A stretch of DNA of 64,000 nt from an uncultured Collinsella sp. (GTDB lineage: Bacteria > Actinomycetota > Coriobacteriia > Coriobacteriales > Coriobacteriaceae): assembly GCA_900556875.1 (NCBI GenBank), contig USQQ01000007.1, positions 17,008 through 81,007 on the forward strand, in the 5' to 3' direction. Under the pieces are notes generated by a model, which ran no database searches, was not told where the DNA came from, and saw nothing but the letters and a program-made list of their open reading frames with translations. The position numbers were made by a program, and so were the translations under genes. Below are positions 9,397 through 18,283 of this stretch, piece after piece (the stretch's first letter is position 1; each line of letters starts with the position of its first letter).

Positions 9397-10002
9397 ATGG
9401 ATCATAAAATGTCGCGCTCGCCGTGGGTTATTCATTACGATGGCTCGAGCTGCAACGGATGCGATATCGAGGTGCTGGCCTCGCTCACGCCGCTGTTCGA
9501 TGCGGAGCGCTTTGGCGTGGTCAACACCGGCAACCCCAAGCATGCGGATATCTTTTTGGTGACGGGCTCGGTCAACGCTCAGAACTTGCCTGTCGTGCGC
9601 CAGATCTACAACCAGATGCTCGAGCCCAAGTGCGTGGTGGCCTGCGGCATCTGCGCGTGCTCGGGCGGCGTGTTCCGCGATGCCTACAACGTGATCGGCG
9701 GCGTGGACCGCGCGATTCCCGTGGACGTGTACGCGCCCGGATGCGCCATTCGCCCCGAAACGGTGATCGATGCCATCGTGGAGGCGTGCGGTATCCTGGA
9801 CCAGAAGGAGGCCGTGATGCGCGCCGGCGGCGATCCGCTCACCGTGGGCGGCGCCGCCACCTGGGACGGTGGCGTTGAGCTGGGCGAGGACGGGTTTGTG
9901 GCTGCGGGGGCCGGGACTGACGGTGCCGGTGACGCGCCTGCCGCTGGCGACGCACCTGCTGGGACGCCCGCCGCACCCGCCGCTGCAAAGGAGGCCGAGT
10001 AA
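9397..10002 (+). CDS. echC: Ech hydrogenase small subunit (EchC/NuoB-like)
   Basis: 201 residues. The first ~145 match the small subunit of group 4 [NiFe]-hydrogenases, which holds the proximal 4Fe-4S cluster. Ligand candidates are C19 and C22 in SSCNGCDIE, the cysteines of CGICACSGG, and the PGC motif in VYAPGCAIRPE. The last ~55 residues are a low-complexity Ala/Gly/Asp/Pro tail not found in the family and probably disordered. AGGAGG at 9383-9388 lies 8 bases before the start. The stop codon overlaps the next start by one base. It passes electrons from the ferredoxin-like subunit to the large subunit. Confidence 0.9.
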   Translation: MDHKMSRSPWVIHYDGSSCNGCDIEVLASLTPLFDAERFGVVNTGNPKHADIFLVTGSVNAQNLPVVRQIYNQMLEPKCVVACGICACSGGVFRDAYNVIGGVDRAIPVDVYAPGCAIRPETVIDAIVEACGILDQKEAVMRAGGDPLTVGGAATWDGGVELGEDGFVAAGAGTDGAGDAPAAGDAPAGTPAAPAAAKEAE

Positions 10003-10721
10003 TGCAAAAGGCTATCTATACCACCGTCGGGATCGACGAGCTCCTGTCGCATGTCCAGGCGCTCAAGGGCGTCGGCGCGCGCTTTGTGCAAATGCACGCC
10101 GAGCGCAATGTCGACGACGGCACGTATCGTCTGGTCTATACGTTTATCAACGTTCATGCTGCTCAGGAGCATATTGCGCAGGACGGCAGCTATGCGATTG
10201 AGAACCTGGTAGTCGAGGGAATCGACCGGTACCAGGAGATTCCGTCCATCAGCTCGTATTATCCGGCGGTATTCCCGTTTGAAAATGAGGTCCACGACCT
10301 ATTCGGTCTTGCCATCACCGATATGCAGGTCGACTTTAAGGGCTTTTTCTACCAGGTCTCGACTGCCGAGCCCATGAGCGTTATCACGCCCGAGGTGAAG
10401 GCTGCGCGTGAGAAGGCCATGAAGGTCCGCGCGGCTGCCGAGGCCAAGGCGCGCAAGGCCGCCGCCGAGAAGGCTGCCGCGGCTGCCGCTGCTGCAGGGG
10501 AGGGCGCCGCAGGTGCCGGCGATGCTGCGGGTGCTGCTGTCGCTCAGCCCGCTGCGGCTGCCGGCTCCGATGCTCAGCACGATGAGGCTGCTGCGAAGGC
10601 CGCGCTCAAGGCTGCCGAGATGGAGGCAAAGCTCGCCGCCATGGATCCCGAGAAAGCGGCCAAGGTCCGCGCGGCGCTTGCCGCCAAGGCCGCCCGCGAC
10701 AAGCAGAAAGAGGAGGCGTAA
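10002..10721 (+). CDS. echD: Ech hydrogenase subunit D (NuoC-like) with long Ala/Lys-rich tail
   Basis: 239 residues. About 125 N-terminal residues form the NuoC/EchD module (YPAVFPFENEVHDLFG is the family signature). EchD is normally about 120 residues. Here ~110 more residues follow, rich in Ala, Lys and Glu with AEAKARKAA-type heptads, likely a charged helix or coiled coil. The start codon overlaps the echC stop, and AAGGAGG lies inside the end of echC, so the two are probably translationally coupled. The module helps dock the large subunit. The function of the tail is unknown. Confidence 0.85.
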   Translation: MQKAIYTTVGIDELLSHVQALKGVGARFVQMHAERNVDDGTYRLVYTFINVHAAQEHIAQDGSYAIENLVVEGIDRYQEIPSISSYYPAVFPFENEVHDLFGLAITDMQVDFKGFFYQVSTAEPMSVITPEVKAAREKAMKVRAAAEAKARKAAAEKAAAAAAAAGEGAAGAGDAAGAAVAQPAAAAGSDAQHDEAAAKAALKAAEMEAKLAAMDPEKAAKVRAALAAKAARDKQKEEA

Positions 10722-10726
10722 GGTCC

Positions 10727-11815
10727 ATGGCACATCGCTCCGTTATTCCGTTTGGCCCGCAGCACCCAGTACTGCCCGAGCCGCTTCATCTGGACCTTGT
10801 GATCGATGACGACCGCGTCATCGAGGCAATTCCGCAGATCGGCTTTGTGCACCGCGGACTCGAGAAGCTCACCGAAAAGCGCGACATGCACCAGTTTGGC
10901 TACATCGCCGAGCGCATCTGCGGCATCTGCGCCGTGGGCCATAGCTATGGCTATGCCAGCGCCTGCGAGCGCATGCTCGACATCGAGGTGCCCGGCCGTG
11001 TGCAGTATATCCGCACCATTCTGCACGAGCTCTCGCGTATTCACTCGCACCTGCTGTGGCTGGGCCTGCTTGCCGATGCCTTTGGCTTCGAGGCGCTGTT
11101 CTATCGTTCGTGGACCCTGCGCGAGCAGATTCTCAAGATCTTCGAGAGCACGTGCGGCGGGCGCGTGATTCTGTCGATTAACGAGATCGGCGGCCTAAAG
11201 CACGACATTGAGGACTCCGAGCTGGCGGGCATTGTCCAGACGCTCGATGCCATGCGTCCCGACTACGAGGCCCTGGTGCATACGTTTTTGGACGACGCCA
11301 GCTGTGGCGAGCGCCTGCATGGCGTGGGCGTGATCAGCAAGAAGGACGCGCTGGATCTGTCGATGGTCGGCCCGTTCGGGCGCGCCTCGGGCGTGGACTA
11401 TGACGTGCGCATGTTTGGCGACGGCGCCTATGCGGATCTGGCTGCGTTTGAGCCAATTGTCGCTACCGATGGCGACTGCTATGCCCGCTGCCAGGTGCGT
11501 TGCGCCGAGGTCACGCAGGCTATGGACATCATCAAGGAGCTTGTGGGCAAGATTCCGCACGACGGTATCGGTGGGCGTACCAAGCTCACGCCGGCCGACG
11601 GCGCGCGCGGCGAGGTTGTGATTGAGCAGCCGCGCGGCGAGGCGTATTACTATGTGCGCGGCAACGGCACCAAGAACCTGGACCGTTTCCGCGTGCGCAC
11701 GCCGACGTCGCAAAACCTGGCGGGTCTGACGCATGCGCTGCAGGGCGTGCTCATTGCCAACGTGCCCATGATTACCCTGACCATCGACCCCTGCATTAGC
11801 TGCACGGAAAGGTAG
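10727..11815 (+). CDS. echE: Ech hydrogenase large (catalytic NiFe) subunit
   Basis: 362 residues, the normal EchE length. Both Ni-binding motifs are intact: C65 and C68 in ERICGICAVGH near the N-terminus, and C356 and C359 in DPCISCTER at the C-terminus. This separates it from NuoD of complex I, which has lost these cysteines. The chain ends just after the second motif, so a cleavable C-terminal extension is absent or only three residues long, as in other Ech-type subunits. It catalyses reversible proton reduction to H2 with electrons from reduced ferredoxin. NuoC- and NuoD-like parts are separate genes, unlike the fused HycE/HyfG. No hyp maturation genes are in the window. Confidence 0.92.
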   Translation: MAHRSVIPFGPQHPVLPEPLHLDLVIDDDRVIEAIPQIGFVHRGLEKLTEKRDMHQFGYIAERICGICAVGHSYGYASACERMLDIEVPGRVQYIRTILHELSRIHSHLLWLGLLADAFGFEALFYRSWTLREQILKIFESTCGGRVILSINEIGGLKHDIEDSELAGIVQTLDAMRPDYEALVHTFLDDASCGERLHGVGVISKKDALDLSMVGPFGRASGVDYDVRMFGDGAYADLAAFEPIVATDGDCYARCQVRCAEVTQAMDIIKELVGKIPHDGIGGRTKLTPADGARGEVVIEQPRGEAYYYVRGNGTKNLDRFRVRTPTSQNLAGLTHALQGVLIANVPMITLTIDPCISCTER

Positions 11816-11822
11816 GCGCGGC

Positions 11823-12164
11823 ATGAGTTTGCTGACATTTGCCAAGATGGCCTTGGGTTCTATGGTCAAGCAGCCGGTCACGGTGTGCTATCCGCAGGAG
11901 AAGCTGACGGCGCCCGAGCGCTTGCGCGGGCATATCGTCAATGACATGGACGTGTGCATCTGCTGCGGCATGTGCGCGCGGCGTTGCCCGGCGGGCGCGC
12001 TCGCGGTCGATCGCAAGGGCGGAACGTGGTCGATCGACCCGTATGCTTGCGTGGTGTGCGGCGAGTGCATCGAAAGCTGCCCTAAACACTGCCTGAGCAT
12101 GGACACCGCCCGCACTCCAGTTGCGGCGGACAAGACTCCCACGGTAGAAACTAAGCCGGAGTAG
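11823..12164 (+). CDS. echF: Ech hydrogenase ferredoxin-like subunit (2x 4Fe-4S)
   Basis: 113 residues with two four-cysteine clusters: C45-x2-C48-x2-C51-x3-C55 and C76-x2-C79-x2-C82-x3-C86. This is the NuoI/EchF electron-entry subunit. It begins 7 bases after echE and closes the operon before a strong stem-loop. No formate dehydrogenase or HycB-like gene is nearby, which favours ferredoxin rather than formate as the electron donor. That is inference from the visible neighbourhood only. Confidence 0.9.
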   Translation: MSLLTFAKMALGSMVKQPVTVCYPQEKLTAPERLRGHIVNDMDVCICCGMCARRCPAGALAVDRKGGTWSIDPYACVVCGECIESCPKHCLSMDTARTPVAADKTPTVETKPE

Positions 12165-12185
12165 CGCAGGAGTAGAACTGGAATA

Positions 12186-12219
12186 GGGGCCGGCGGGGCA
12201 AAAATGCCCCGCCGGCCCC
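12186..12219 (+). terminator. Stem-loop after the ech operon
   Basis: A perfect 15-bp GC stem (12186-12200 with 12205-12219) and loop AAAA, 21 bases after the echF stop. No T run follows, so termination may depend on other factors. Confidence 0.7.
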
Positions 12220-12251
12220 GCGCTTAAACGCGCGGTTGGGCCGTCGCGAAC

Positions 12252-12403
12252 AAAACTATGCCGGATTACGGGGCTGGATAGCGAACCTCCGACCATATCG
12301 AAAACCAAGATAATAAAACCGCAGGTAGACTGCTTGCTGTTTTTCAAAAATAGGGGGTATGGATGAGGGCTCCGACTTTAGCCCCGTAAACCGGCATAGT
12401 TTT
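12252..12403. repeat. Long-arm structured element, copy A (152 bp)
   Basis: 24-bp ends pair with one mismatch (12252-12275 with 12380-12403). The centre holds a conserved core beginning AAAACCGCAGGTAGA near 12318, followed by GCTTGCTGTTTTTCA. The flank GAAATGGCA after the right end recurs after copy C. Confidence 0.75.
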
Positions 12404-12498
12404 GAAATGGCACCATATCAGTAACAGCCTTTGATCTCCCGTGGACAGAGGGAAACGGATCATTTTTGCCTTGCGAGGGCTGCCGCGTGACCCGTCTG

Positions 12499-12656
12499 CC
12501 ACGAAATGGGCCCATCTACTATGTTTAGGCGGCAGCCCTCGACCACGGCAAGTAATGTGAAATGAAAACCGCAGGTAGAACGCCTGCGATTTTTCATGAA
12601 ACGCGGCTATGGTCAGGGGTATCGGGTCAAACGTAGTAGATGGGCCCATTTCGTGG
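12499..12656. repeat. Long-arm structured element, copy B (158 bp)
   Basis: 28-bp ends pair with one mismatch (12499-12526 with 12629-12656). The arm sequence is unrelated to that of copies A and C, yet the core AAAACCGCAGGTAGAACGC near 12565 is the same and sits in the same place. The region after it (GATCTCCGCGGG to GATCATTTT) also resembles the region after copy A. Confidence 0.75.
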
Positions 12657-12749
12657 CGGGCGCCGTCAGCCGATCTCCGCGGGCGGAAGAAAGCAGATCA
12701 TTTTGGTCTCGCAAGGCTTGCGGAGGCACTCGCGCAGGGCCGCCCGAAC

Positions 12750-12901
12750 AAAACTATGCCGGTTTACTACGATGAACTCGACATTCCCGACCATGACTGC
12801 ATTTTTCTAAATATCGCAAGCGTTCTACCTGCGGTTTTGGAAGCGTGCAATTTGCCGTGGTCGAAGGTAGGTGATTCATCGTAGTAAACCGGCATAGTTT
12901 T
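12750..12901. repeat. Long-arm structured element, copy C (152 bp, inverted)
   Basis: Perfect 27-bp inverted ends (12750-12776 with 12875-12901). The same length and nearly the same ends as copy A, with the core in reverse orientation (GCGTTCTACCTGCGGTTTT near 12821). Confidence 0.8.
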
Positions 12902-12962
12902 GAAATGGCATTAAATCGATAGCAGCCATTTTGCTATGCCGGGGTGGTCGGTTGTTGGGCAA

Positions 12963-13592
12963 TTACCCTCGCAGGTAGGCGATGGCGATCTGCGTGCGGT
13001 TGCGTAGGCCCATTTTGGCAAGGATCGAGCTGATGTGGTTGCGTACGGTGCCTTCGCCCATGTAAGCGGCGGCGGCAATCTCCTTGTTATCGAGGCCGCG
13101 GGCGATGAGCTCGGCGACTTCGAACTCACGGTCGGTCAGGCTGGCAAAGGCGGCGGGTCGGCGAGGCGTGCTGGCATCGGCGCCTGTCCCGTCAAAATCG
13201 ATGTCCTCGATCGCCTTGCCCTCGAGCACGCGTTTGCCGTCCATGACCTGCGCCAGTGCCGGTGGAATGGCGGCGACATCGGTTTTGATCAGGTAGCCGC
13301 GGGCGCCCAGTTTGAGCGCCGACACAATGTACTCGTCATCCGAGAATGTTGTCAGAAACACCACGCGCGCCGCAGGGTCGCGCTCGAGGATCTCGCGTGC
13401 CGCCGAAAGGCCGTCGCGCCCCGGCATCTGGATGTCGAGTAGCGCGATATCGGGCGCGTGCTCGGCGTAGAGCGCGACCGCGTCGTCGCCATTGGCGCCG
13501 GTACCCACCACCTCGATCTGCGGCTGTGCGCCCAGGATAATCTTGAGCGAATCGACCACCAAACGGTCGTCGTCGACAACTATGAGCCTCAT
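12963..13592 (-). CDS. NarL/FixJ-family response regulator
   Basis: 209 residues. The receiver domain occupies ~1-120, with the acidic pair near D8-D9, the phospho-acceptor Asp in LLDIQMPGRDG, the Thr of FLTTFSD, and the Lys of IKTD. A LuxR-type HTH follows at ~145-205 (LTDREFEVAELIARGLDNKE, GTVRNHISSILAKMG). Its start overlaps the kinase stop by four bases (ATGA), so the pair is translationally coupled. A role in controlling the divergent ABC exporter at 14946 is inferred from position only. Confidence 0.9.
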   Translation of the reverse strand: MRLIVVDDDRLVVDSLKIILGAQPQIEVVGTGANGDDAVALYAEHAPDIALLDIQMPGRDGLSAAREILERDPAARVVFLTTFSDDEYIVSALKLGARGYLIKTDVAAIPPALAQVMDGKRVLEGKAIEDIDFDGTGADASTPRRPAAFASLTDREFEVAELIARGLDNKEIAAAAYMGEGTVRNHISSILAKMGLRNRTQIAIAYLRG

Positions 13593-14734
13593 CGGGCCTC
13601 ATCTCCTTGCTGTTTGGGAACGGTGGCAAACACACGCCAGCCGCCGGCGCCGGCGCGCGGGCCGGCGGTGAAGGTGCCGCCAAGCGCCTCGACGCGCTCG
13701 CGCATGGAGCCGAGCCCCATGCCCTCGGCGATGCCGCGACCGCCCGTCTGGGTCCCGCCCGTGCCATCGTCGGTAACGATGAGCTGGTAAAACGATGGAT
13801 GCTCCAAGCATCGCACAACAACGTTTTGCGCGCGGGCGTGGCGCATGGTGTTGGAGAGCGCCTCGCGCAGGACCGCCGCAAAGCAGTTGGTGATGTTGGC
13901 GGGCGCATGCTCGGCCAAAACCTCAAGCTCAATCTGCGGGCCGCCATCTGAGCACGCGCCTTCCACGATGCACTCGAGCTGTACGGAGAGGTCGGCGGCA
14001 GTGTCATTGAGCGCGTGGACGCTGGCGCGCACAAGTTGGAGCGCCTCGTCAACGGTGTGCTTGACGTCGGCGAAATCGGCGGCAACCCTGGGCTCGTCGG
14101 CGTGCACGACGCGCAGGGCCTCGGTCTGCAGCGAGGCACGTGTAAGTTGGTGGCCAACGCTATCGTGGATCTCGCGCGCGATGCGGGCGCGTTCGGCGAG
14201 TGTCGCGAGCTCGACTTCGTAGTCCTGGCGGTCGGCAAGGTCACGGTTGCGCGCTTCGAGCGCGAGGGCTCGTTCCTGCAGCTCGTCGCGGATGCGGCGC
14301 ATGCGCTGCTGCTCGCGCTCCAACTGGGCGGTACGCAGTGACAGTAGGGTGGCGGCGACTGAAAGGATGGCGGTCAGCAGGAGCGTTCGAGCGGCAAGCG
14401 CGTCGGCGCGAAGGTCCGCGACGAGTGCAAAGACAAAGGCGACGCCAATGCCCAGCGCGACCCAAACGCGTTCACGGCGCACGCGCCGCGCGATGTCATA
14501 GAGGGCGAGGGGCGCAAACGGCACAAACGGCGGCACGAAGACAGCCGCGATGATGTAAGCGTAGCTCGCGGCCTCGCTTGTGCGGCTCGTGCGTTCCTTC
14601 TGTGCGAGCTCGGCCAGCGAGGTGGCAATAACGCCAAGGCAAAACGCCGCGACCAGGCGAGCGTCCACAGCAAGGCCCGTGGCGGCCGCAATGCAGCACG
14701 CCAGCACGATCGATTTGTCGAAAAGCCTGTTCAT
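13589..14734 (-). CDS. Sensor histidine kinase (HisKA_3 / DesK-LiaS type)
   Basis: 381 residues from ATG 14734 (MNRLFDKSIV). A longer frame runs upstream, but its extra residues are not protein-like. About four hydrophobic segments in the first ~130 residues form a membrane sensor with almost no extracellular loop. Then come a coiled region, the dimerisation/phosphorylation box EIHDSVGHQL with the phospho-His, and an HATPase domain (EALSNTMRHA, DDGTGG, GMGLGSMRERVEALGG). A sensor buried in the membrane suggests it detects lipid or envelope stress, as in the LiaS/DesK families. Confidence 0.88.
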   Translation of the reverse strand: MNRLFDKSIVLACCIAAATGLAVDARLVAAFCLGVIATSLAELAQKERTSRTSEAASYAYIIAAVFVPPFVPFAPLALYDIARRVRRERVWVALGIGVAFVFALVADLRADALAARTLLLTAILSVAATLLSLRTAQLEREQQRMRRIRDELQERALALEARNRDLADRQDYEVELATLAERARIAREIHDSVGHQLTRASLQTEALRVVHADEPRVAADFADVKHTVDEALQLVRASVHALNDTAADLSVQLECIVEGACSDGGPQIELEVLAEHAPANITNCFAAVLREALSNTMRHARAQNVVVRCLEHPSFYQLIVTDDGTGGTQTGGRGIAEGMGLGSMRERVEALGGTFTAGPRAGAGGWRVFATVPKQQGDEAR

Positions 14735-14945
14735 ACGGGTATTGTACGCGAAGCCGCGCGCGGGGGAGGCGCCGCCCGGGGCAACCGTGACATTCCTCCC
14801 GCGCGGCAAAGCGGCGTCGATCGCTCGCGCGAGCGGGGGTTTCGCCTCCGCCCCCTCGCACTCGTGACAAAGCTCACTGGTGCGCGCCGTCCGCTCCTGC
14901 GATGATGCAATCGTACCGGGCCACGACCAACAGAAGGGCCGCCTC

Positions 14946-15884
14946 ATGACAGACATCGTCCACGTCGAAAACCTCGTCAAGCGCTACGATGACCTTATTG
15001 CGCTCGACCACTTTAACCTGAGCATCGCCCCCGGCGAGATCTTTGGCCTGCTGGGCCCCAACGGCTCGGGCAAAACCACGTCCATCAACTGTATCTTGCA
15101 GCTGCTTGCCTACGACAAAGGCACCATTGAGCTGTTCGGCGAGCCCATGACGCCCACCCGCTACGACCTTAAGCGTCGCGTCGGCGTGGTGCCACAGCAG
15201 GTGGCGGTGTTCGACGAGCTCACCGTGCGCGAAAACATCGACTATTTCTGCAGCCTCTACGTCAACGACCGCAAGCGCCGCCGCGCGCTGGTGGACGAGG
15301 CGATCGACTTTGTCGGCCTGGGCGACTTTACCAAGTTTCGTCCCGGAAAGCTCTCGGGCGGCTTGGCACGCCGCCTCAACATTGCCTGTGGCATCGCGCA
15401 CAAGCCCGAGCTCATCTTCTTTGACGAGCCCACGGTGGCAGTCGATCCGCAGAGCCGCAACGCCATCCTGGAGGGCATCTGCCGCCTGCGCGACGAGGGC
15501 GCCACGGTGGTGTACACCAGCCATTACATGGAGGAAGTCGAGCAGATCTGCAGCCGCATCATGATCATGGACGGCGGGCGCGTGCTGGCGCAGGGCACCA
15601 ACGACGAGCTCAAGCGCATGATTCAGATGGGCGAGAAGATCGTGATCGAGGTCGGCGAGGTGCCGAGCGCGGCGCTCGGTGCCGTCGCGAGCCTGCCGCA
15701 TGTCCTGGACCTGTCGGCGACGGCGGGCCAGCTCACGTTTTCGTGCGAGGCGAGCCCGCATAACCTGACGGACATTCTCGATGTGCTGCGTTCGCATGAC
15801 GTGGCGCTCGGCCGCATTTATTCCGAACCGCCGACCCTCAACGACGTGTTCCTCGAGATCACCGGCCGCGAGCTGCGCGACTAG
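14946..15884 (+). CDS. ABC-2 type exporter ATP-binding protein
   Basis: 312 residues from ATG 14946, with AGAAGGG 8 bases upstream. Walker A is GPNGSGKTT, the signature LSGGLARRL (a variant of LSGGQ), Walker B LIFFDEPT, and the switch His is in YTSHYMEE. The ~80-residue C-terminal extension is typical of drug/lantibiotic exporter ATPases. It forms an operon with the two permeases that follow and is divergent from the two-component genes, an arrangement common for antimicrobial-responsive exporters. The substrate is unknown. Confidence 0.9.
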   Translation: MTDIVHVENLVKRYDDLIALDHFNLSIAPGEIFGLLGPNGSGKTTSINCILQLLAYDKGTIELFGEPMTPTRYDLKRRVGVVPQQVAVFDELTVRENIDYFCSLYVNDRKRRRALVDEAIDFVGLGDFTKFRPGKLSGGLARRLNIACGIAHKPELIFFDEPTVAVDPQSRNAILEGICRLRDEGATVVYTSHYMEEVEQICSRIMIMDGGRVLAQGTNDELKRMIQMGEKIVIEVGEVPSAALGAVASLPHVLDLSATAGQLTFSCEASPHNLTDILDVLRSHDVALGRIYSEPPTLNDVFLEITGRELRD

Positions 15885-15893
15885 GGGGCAGCC

Positions 15894-17081
15894 ATGTTCA
15901 ACACCATCATCACTACGGTCAAGACGCTGCTGCGCCGGCCGAGCACGTGGGTCTGGGGTGCTCTCTTTCCCGTCGCACTTTCCACGATGTTCATGTTTAT
16001 GTTTGCTAACCTCAGCTCCGACGGCAAGATCGACCCGGTGCCGGTTGCCGTCGTGGCGGACGAGGCTTGGGACGCTTCGACCTTTAAGGGCGTGGCGACG
16101 TCGCTTGCCAAGGAAGACAACGATCAGCTGCTCGAGATCCACGAGTGCGAGGATGTGGACGCCGCGAACCGTGCGCTCAAGTCCGGCGAGGTCGCGGGCA
16201 TCTATACGGTTGATGCCGCGGGCACGCCCAGGCTCACGCTGCTGTCGAGTTACGACAGCTCGCGCGCCTCGTCGGTGCTCACCGACCGCAGCATCCTTGA
16301 AACGGTGGCAAGCTCGTATACGCAAAATGCCGAGCTCATGTCCAAGATTGCCCAGGACAACCCGGCGGCGCTCGCCGATCCGGCGGCGGTTGCGCACGCC
16401 CTGTCGCTCGAGGGCGGAACCCGCCGCGTGAGCCTGACGCGCACCACGCCCGATGGCACGGTCATCTACTATTACGCGCTTTTTGGCCTGGTCGCGATGA
16501 TGTCTGCCGAGTTTGCCGCCTTGAGCGTCGTCGATTTGCAGCCTAATCTGTCGGGCCTTGGCGCGCGCCGCTGCGTGGGCGGTCTTTCCAAGACGGCGTC
16601 GCTGGCCGGCATTTTTGTCGGCTCGTGGCTGGTTTCCTTTGCATCGATGGCGGTTGCGATCGGCTACGTGCGCCTAGTCGTTGGCGTCGACTTTGGCGGG
16701 CGCGAGGGGCTGTGTCTGGTGGGCGGCGCCGTGTCCGCGCTTGCCGCCACGGGCCTGGGCCTTTTTGTGGGCACGCTGCCCGTTAAGGGCGGCAAGGCGT
16801 CCAAGTCGGGCATCCTCACGGGCTTTGCCACCACGTGTGCCTTGTTCGCCGGCCTCTACGGCGAGCCGGCGATGGCGCTTGCCGACGACGTCGCCCGCGC
16901 CTGCCCGGCCGAGTGCTGGCTCAACCCCGTCAAGCTCATCTGCGACATGTTCAATCGCCTGTATTTCTTTGAGGACCTGGGGCCCTTTGCCGTTCGCGCT
17001 GGTGCGCTCGTCCTGATGGCCCTGGTGTTTGTCGCCGCCGCTACGCTGATCTTTGGAAGGAGCCGCTATGAGCACCTTTAA
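15894..17081 (+). CDS. ABC-2 type exporter permease 1
   Basis: 395 residues. A first membrane helix lies at ~20-40, followed by a soluble extracellular region of about 150 residues and about five helices from ~185 to the end (for example VIYYYALFGLVAMMSAEF). This is the ABC-2/YhgE-like permease layout. It starts 9 bases after the ATPase gene and overlaps the next permease gene by 14 bases, so the pair probably forms a heterodimeric channel. Confidence 0.82.
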   Translation: MFNTIITTVKTLLRRPSTWVWGALFPVALSTMFMFMFANLSSDGKIDPVPVAVVADEAWDASTFKGVATSLAKEDNDQLLEIHECEDVDAANRALKSGEVAGIYTVDAAGTPRLTLLSSYDSSRASSVLTDRSILETVASSYTQNAELMSKIAQDNPAALADPAAVAHALSLEGGTRRVSLTRTTPDGTVIYYYALFGLVAMMSAEFAALSVVDLQPNLSGLGARRCVGGLSKTASLAGIFVGSWLVSFASMAVAIGYVRLVVGVDFGGREGLCLVGGAVSALAATGLGLFVGTLPVKGGKASKSGILTGFATTCALFAGLYGEPAMALADDVARACPAECWLNPVKLICDMFNRLYFFEDLGPFAVRAGALVLMALVFVAAATLIFGRSRYEHL

Positions 17082-18273
17082 GACCGCGCTTCGCATGGCG
17101 CTCGCGCACCCGCTCTATCTGCTCATCTATACGGTGTTCATCTCGCTCATGGGCGTATTCATCGCGGCATCGGTGAGCTGGAACTCGTCGCAGCTTACCG
17201 AGTACGAGCCCTACGACACCAACGTGATCGTGGTCGACCGCGACAATAGCGACCTTTCGCGGGCGCTTACCAAGCACCTAGGCTCACGCTTTGACCTGGT
17301 CACGGGCGTCGGCGACGACACGTACGACCTTGCGGACGCGCTCGCCAAGAGTAACAGCGCCAAGGGCAGCGCCGACTGCGTGTTCTTTATCCCGGAGGGG
17401 TTCGAGGACGACCTCGTTGCGGCCGCCCGCGCGGGGGAGGAGTTGCCCAGGCTCGATGTGACCTACGGCTCCGGCACCATGGCGGCGGCGCTTTCGTCTG
17501 CCGAGGCCTCACGCTGGATCTCGCTCGCGGGTGCTGCGGCGGCGCTTGAGCCAGCTGCTTCCGACGGCGAGGTCGCCAAGGCCGCCGAGCATGCTGCCGC
17601 CAAGCGCGCCGAGGTCCAGATCGAGCAGGTCAAGGTCGAATCGACTGCCGTCGCCCCACTCGAGTCGTACTTCAACTTTGGCGCGTACGCGATCATCTCG
17701 TCGGTCATCGTGTCGGTGGGATTGGTGTTCTCGGGCATGAACGAGCCCGAGCGCGTGCGCCGCATGGAGGCCGGCCCGGTCTCCGAGCGCCAGCGTTCGC
17801 TTGCTGTGTTCGCGGCCGCCGCGGTGCTCACCGTCTGCATCTGGTTCGTGTCGAGCATGGTGGGTGTCGCGGGCTTTGCCGGCGCGGTTGCCGAGGTCGG
17901 TGTGGGTCGTGTGTGTCTGGCGCTGGCAGCGACGTTTGCCCTGGCGTGCACGCCGCTGGCCGTTGGCTTTACCCTGTCGAGCTTGGGCGCGCGCGAGGAG
18001 CTGCTCAACGGCGTGGGCAACTTACTCGGCATGCTCATGACGTTTTTGGGAGGCGCTTGGATGCCGCTGTCGCTGATGGGTTCGGCCGTGCAGACGGTGG
18101 CGCACTTTGTGCCGACATATTGGGTGAACGACGCGATCAGCAAGGCGCTCGCCGCGGACCTGACGTCCACCGTGCTGGGCGACATCGCCTGCGACCTGGG
18201 CGTCACCGTGCTCTTCGCCGCCGCCATCGCCGCCGTAGGCCTAGCCCTCGCACACGCCAAATCCCGCGCCTAG
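17068..18273 (+). CDS. ABC-2 type exporter permease 2
   Basis: 401 residues from ATG 17068, with GGAAGGA 5 bases upstream inside the preceding gene. Same topology as its neighbour: helix at ~15-37, long extracytoplasmic part, then about six helices. Overlap with the upstream gene indicates coupled translation. Its end is followed by a hairpin-repeat block and not by a clean terminator. Confidence 0.82.
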   Translation: MSTFKTALRMALAHPLYLLIYTVFISLMGVFIAASVSWNSSQLTEYEPYDTNVIVVDRDNSDLSRALTKHLGSRFDLVTGVGDDTYDLADALAKSNSAKGSADCVFFIPEGFEDDLVAAARAGEELPRLDVTYGSGTMAAALSSAEASRWISLAGAAAALEPAASDGEVAKAAEHAAAKRAEVQIEQVKVESTAVAPLESYFNFGAYAIISSVIVSVGLVFSGMNEPERVRRMEAGPVSERQRSLAVFAAAAVLTVCIWFVSSMVGVAGFAGAVAEVGVGRVCLALAATFALACTPLAVGFTLSSLGAREELLNGVGNLLGMLMTFLGGAWMPLSLMGSAVQTVAHFVPTYWVNDAISKALAADLTSTVLGDIACDLGVTVLFAAAIAAVGLALAHAKSRA

Positions 18274-18283
18274 CCACCTAGCC

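Noticed and set aside
8551..9543. Long minus-strand open frame (330 codons)
   Set aside because: His/Arg-rich antisense shadow of the GC-rich hydrogenase gene; no ribosome site or protein-like composition.
6502..12164. Complex I (nuo) fragment
   Set aside because: The large subunit keeps both Ni-binding CxxC motifs and the gene order is that of ech; no nuoEFG or quinone-module context.
6502..12164. Formate hydrogenlyase operon
   Set aside because: No formate dehydrogenase, HycB or HycA homologue is present, and the NuoC- and NuoD-like parts are separate genes.
14735..14980. N-terminal extension of the histidine kinase
   Set aside because: The extra residues are not conserved-looking and overlap the divergent promoter region; ATG 14734 leads directly into the first membrane helix.
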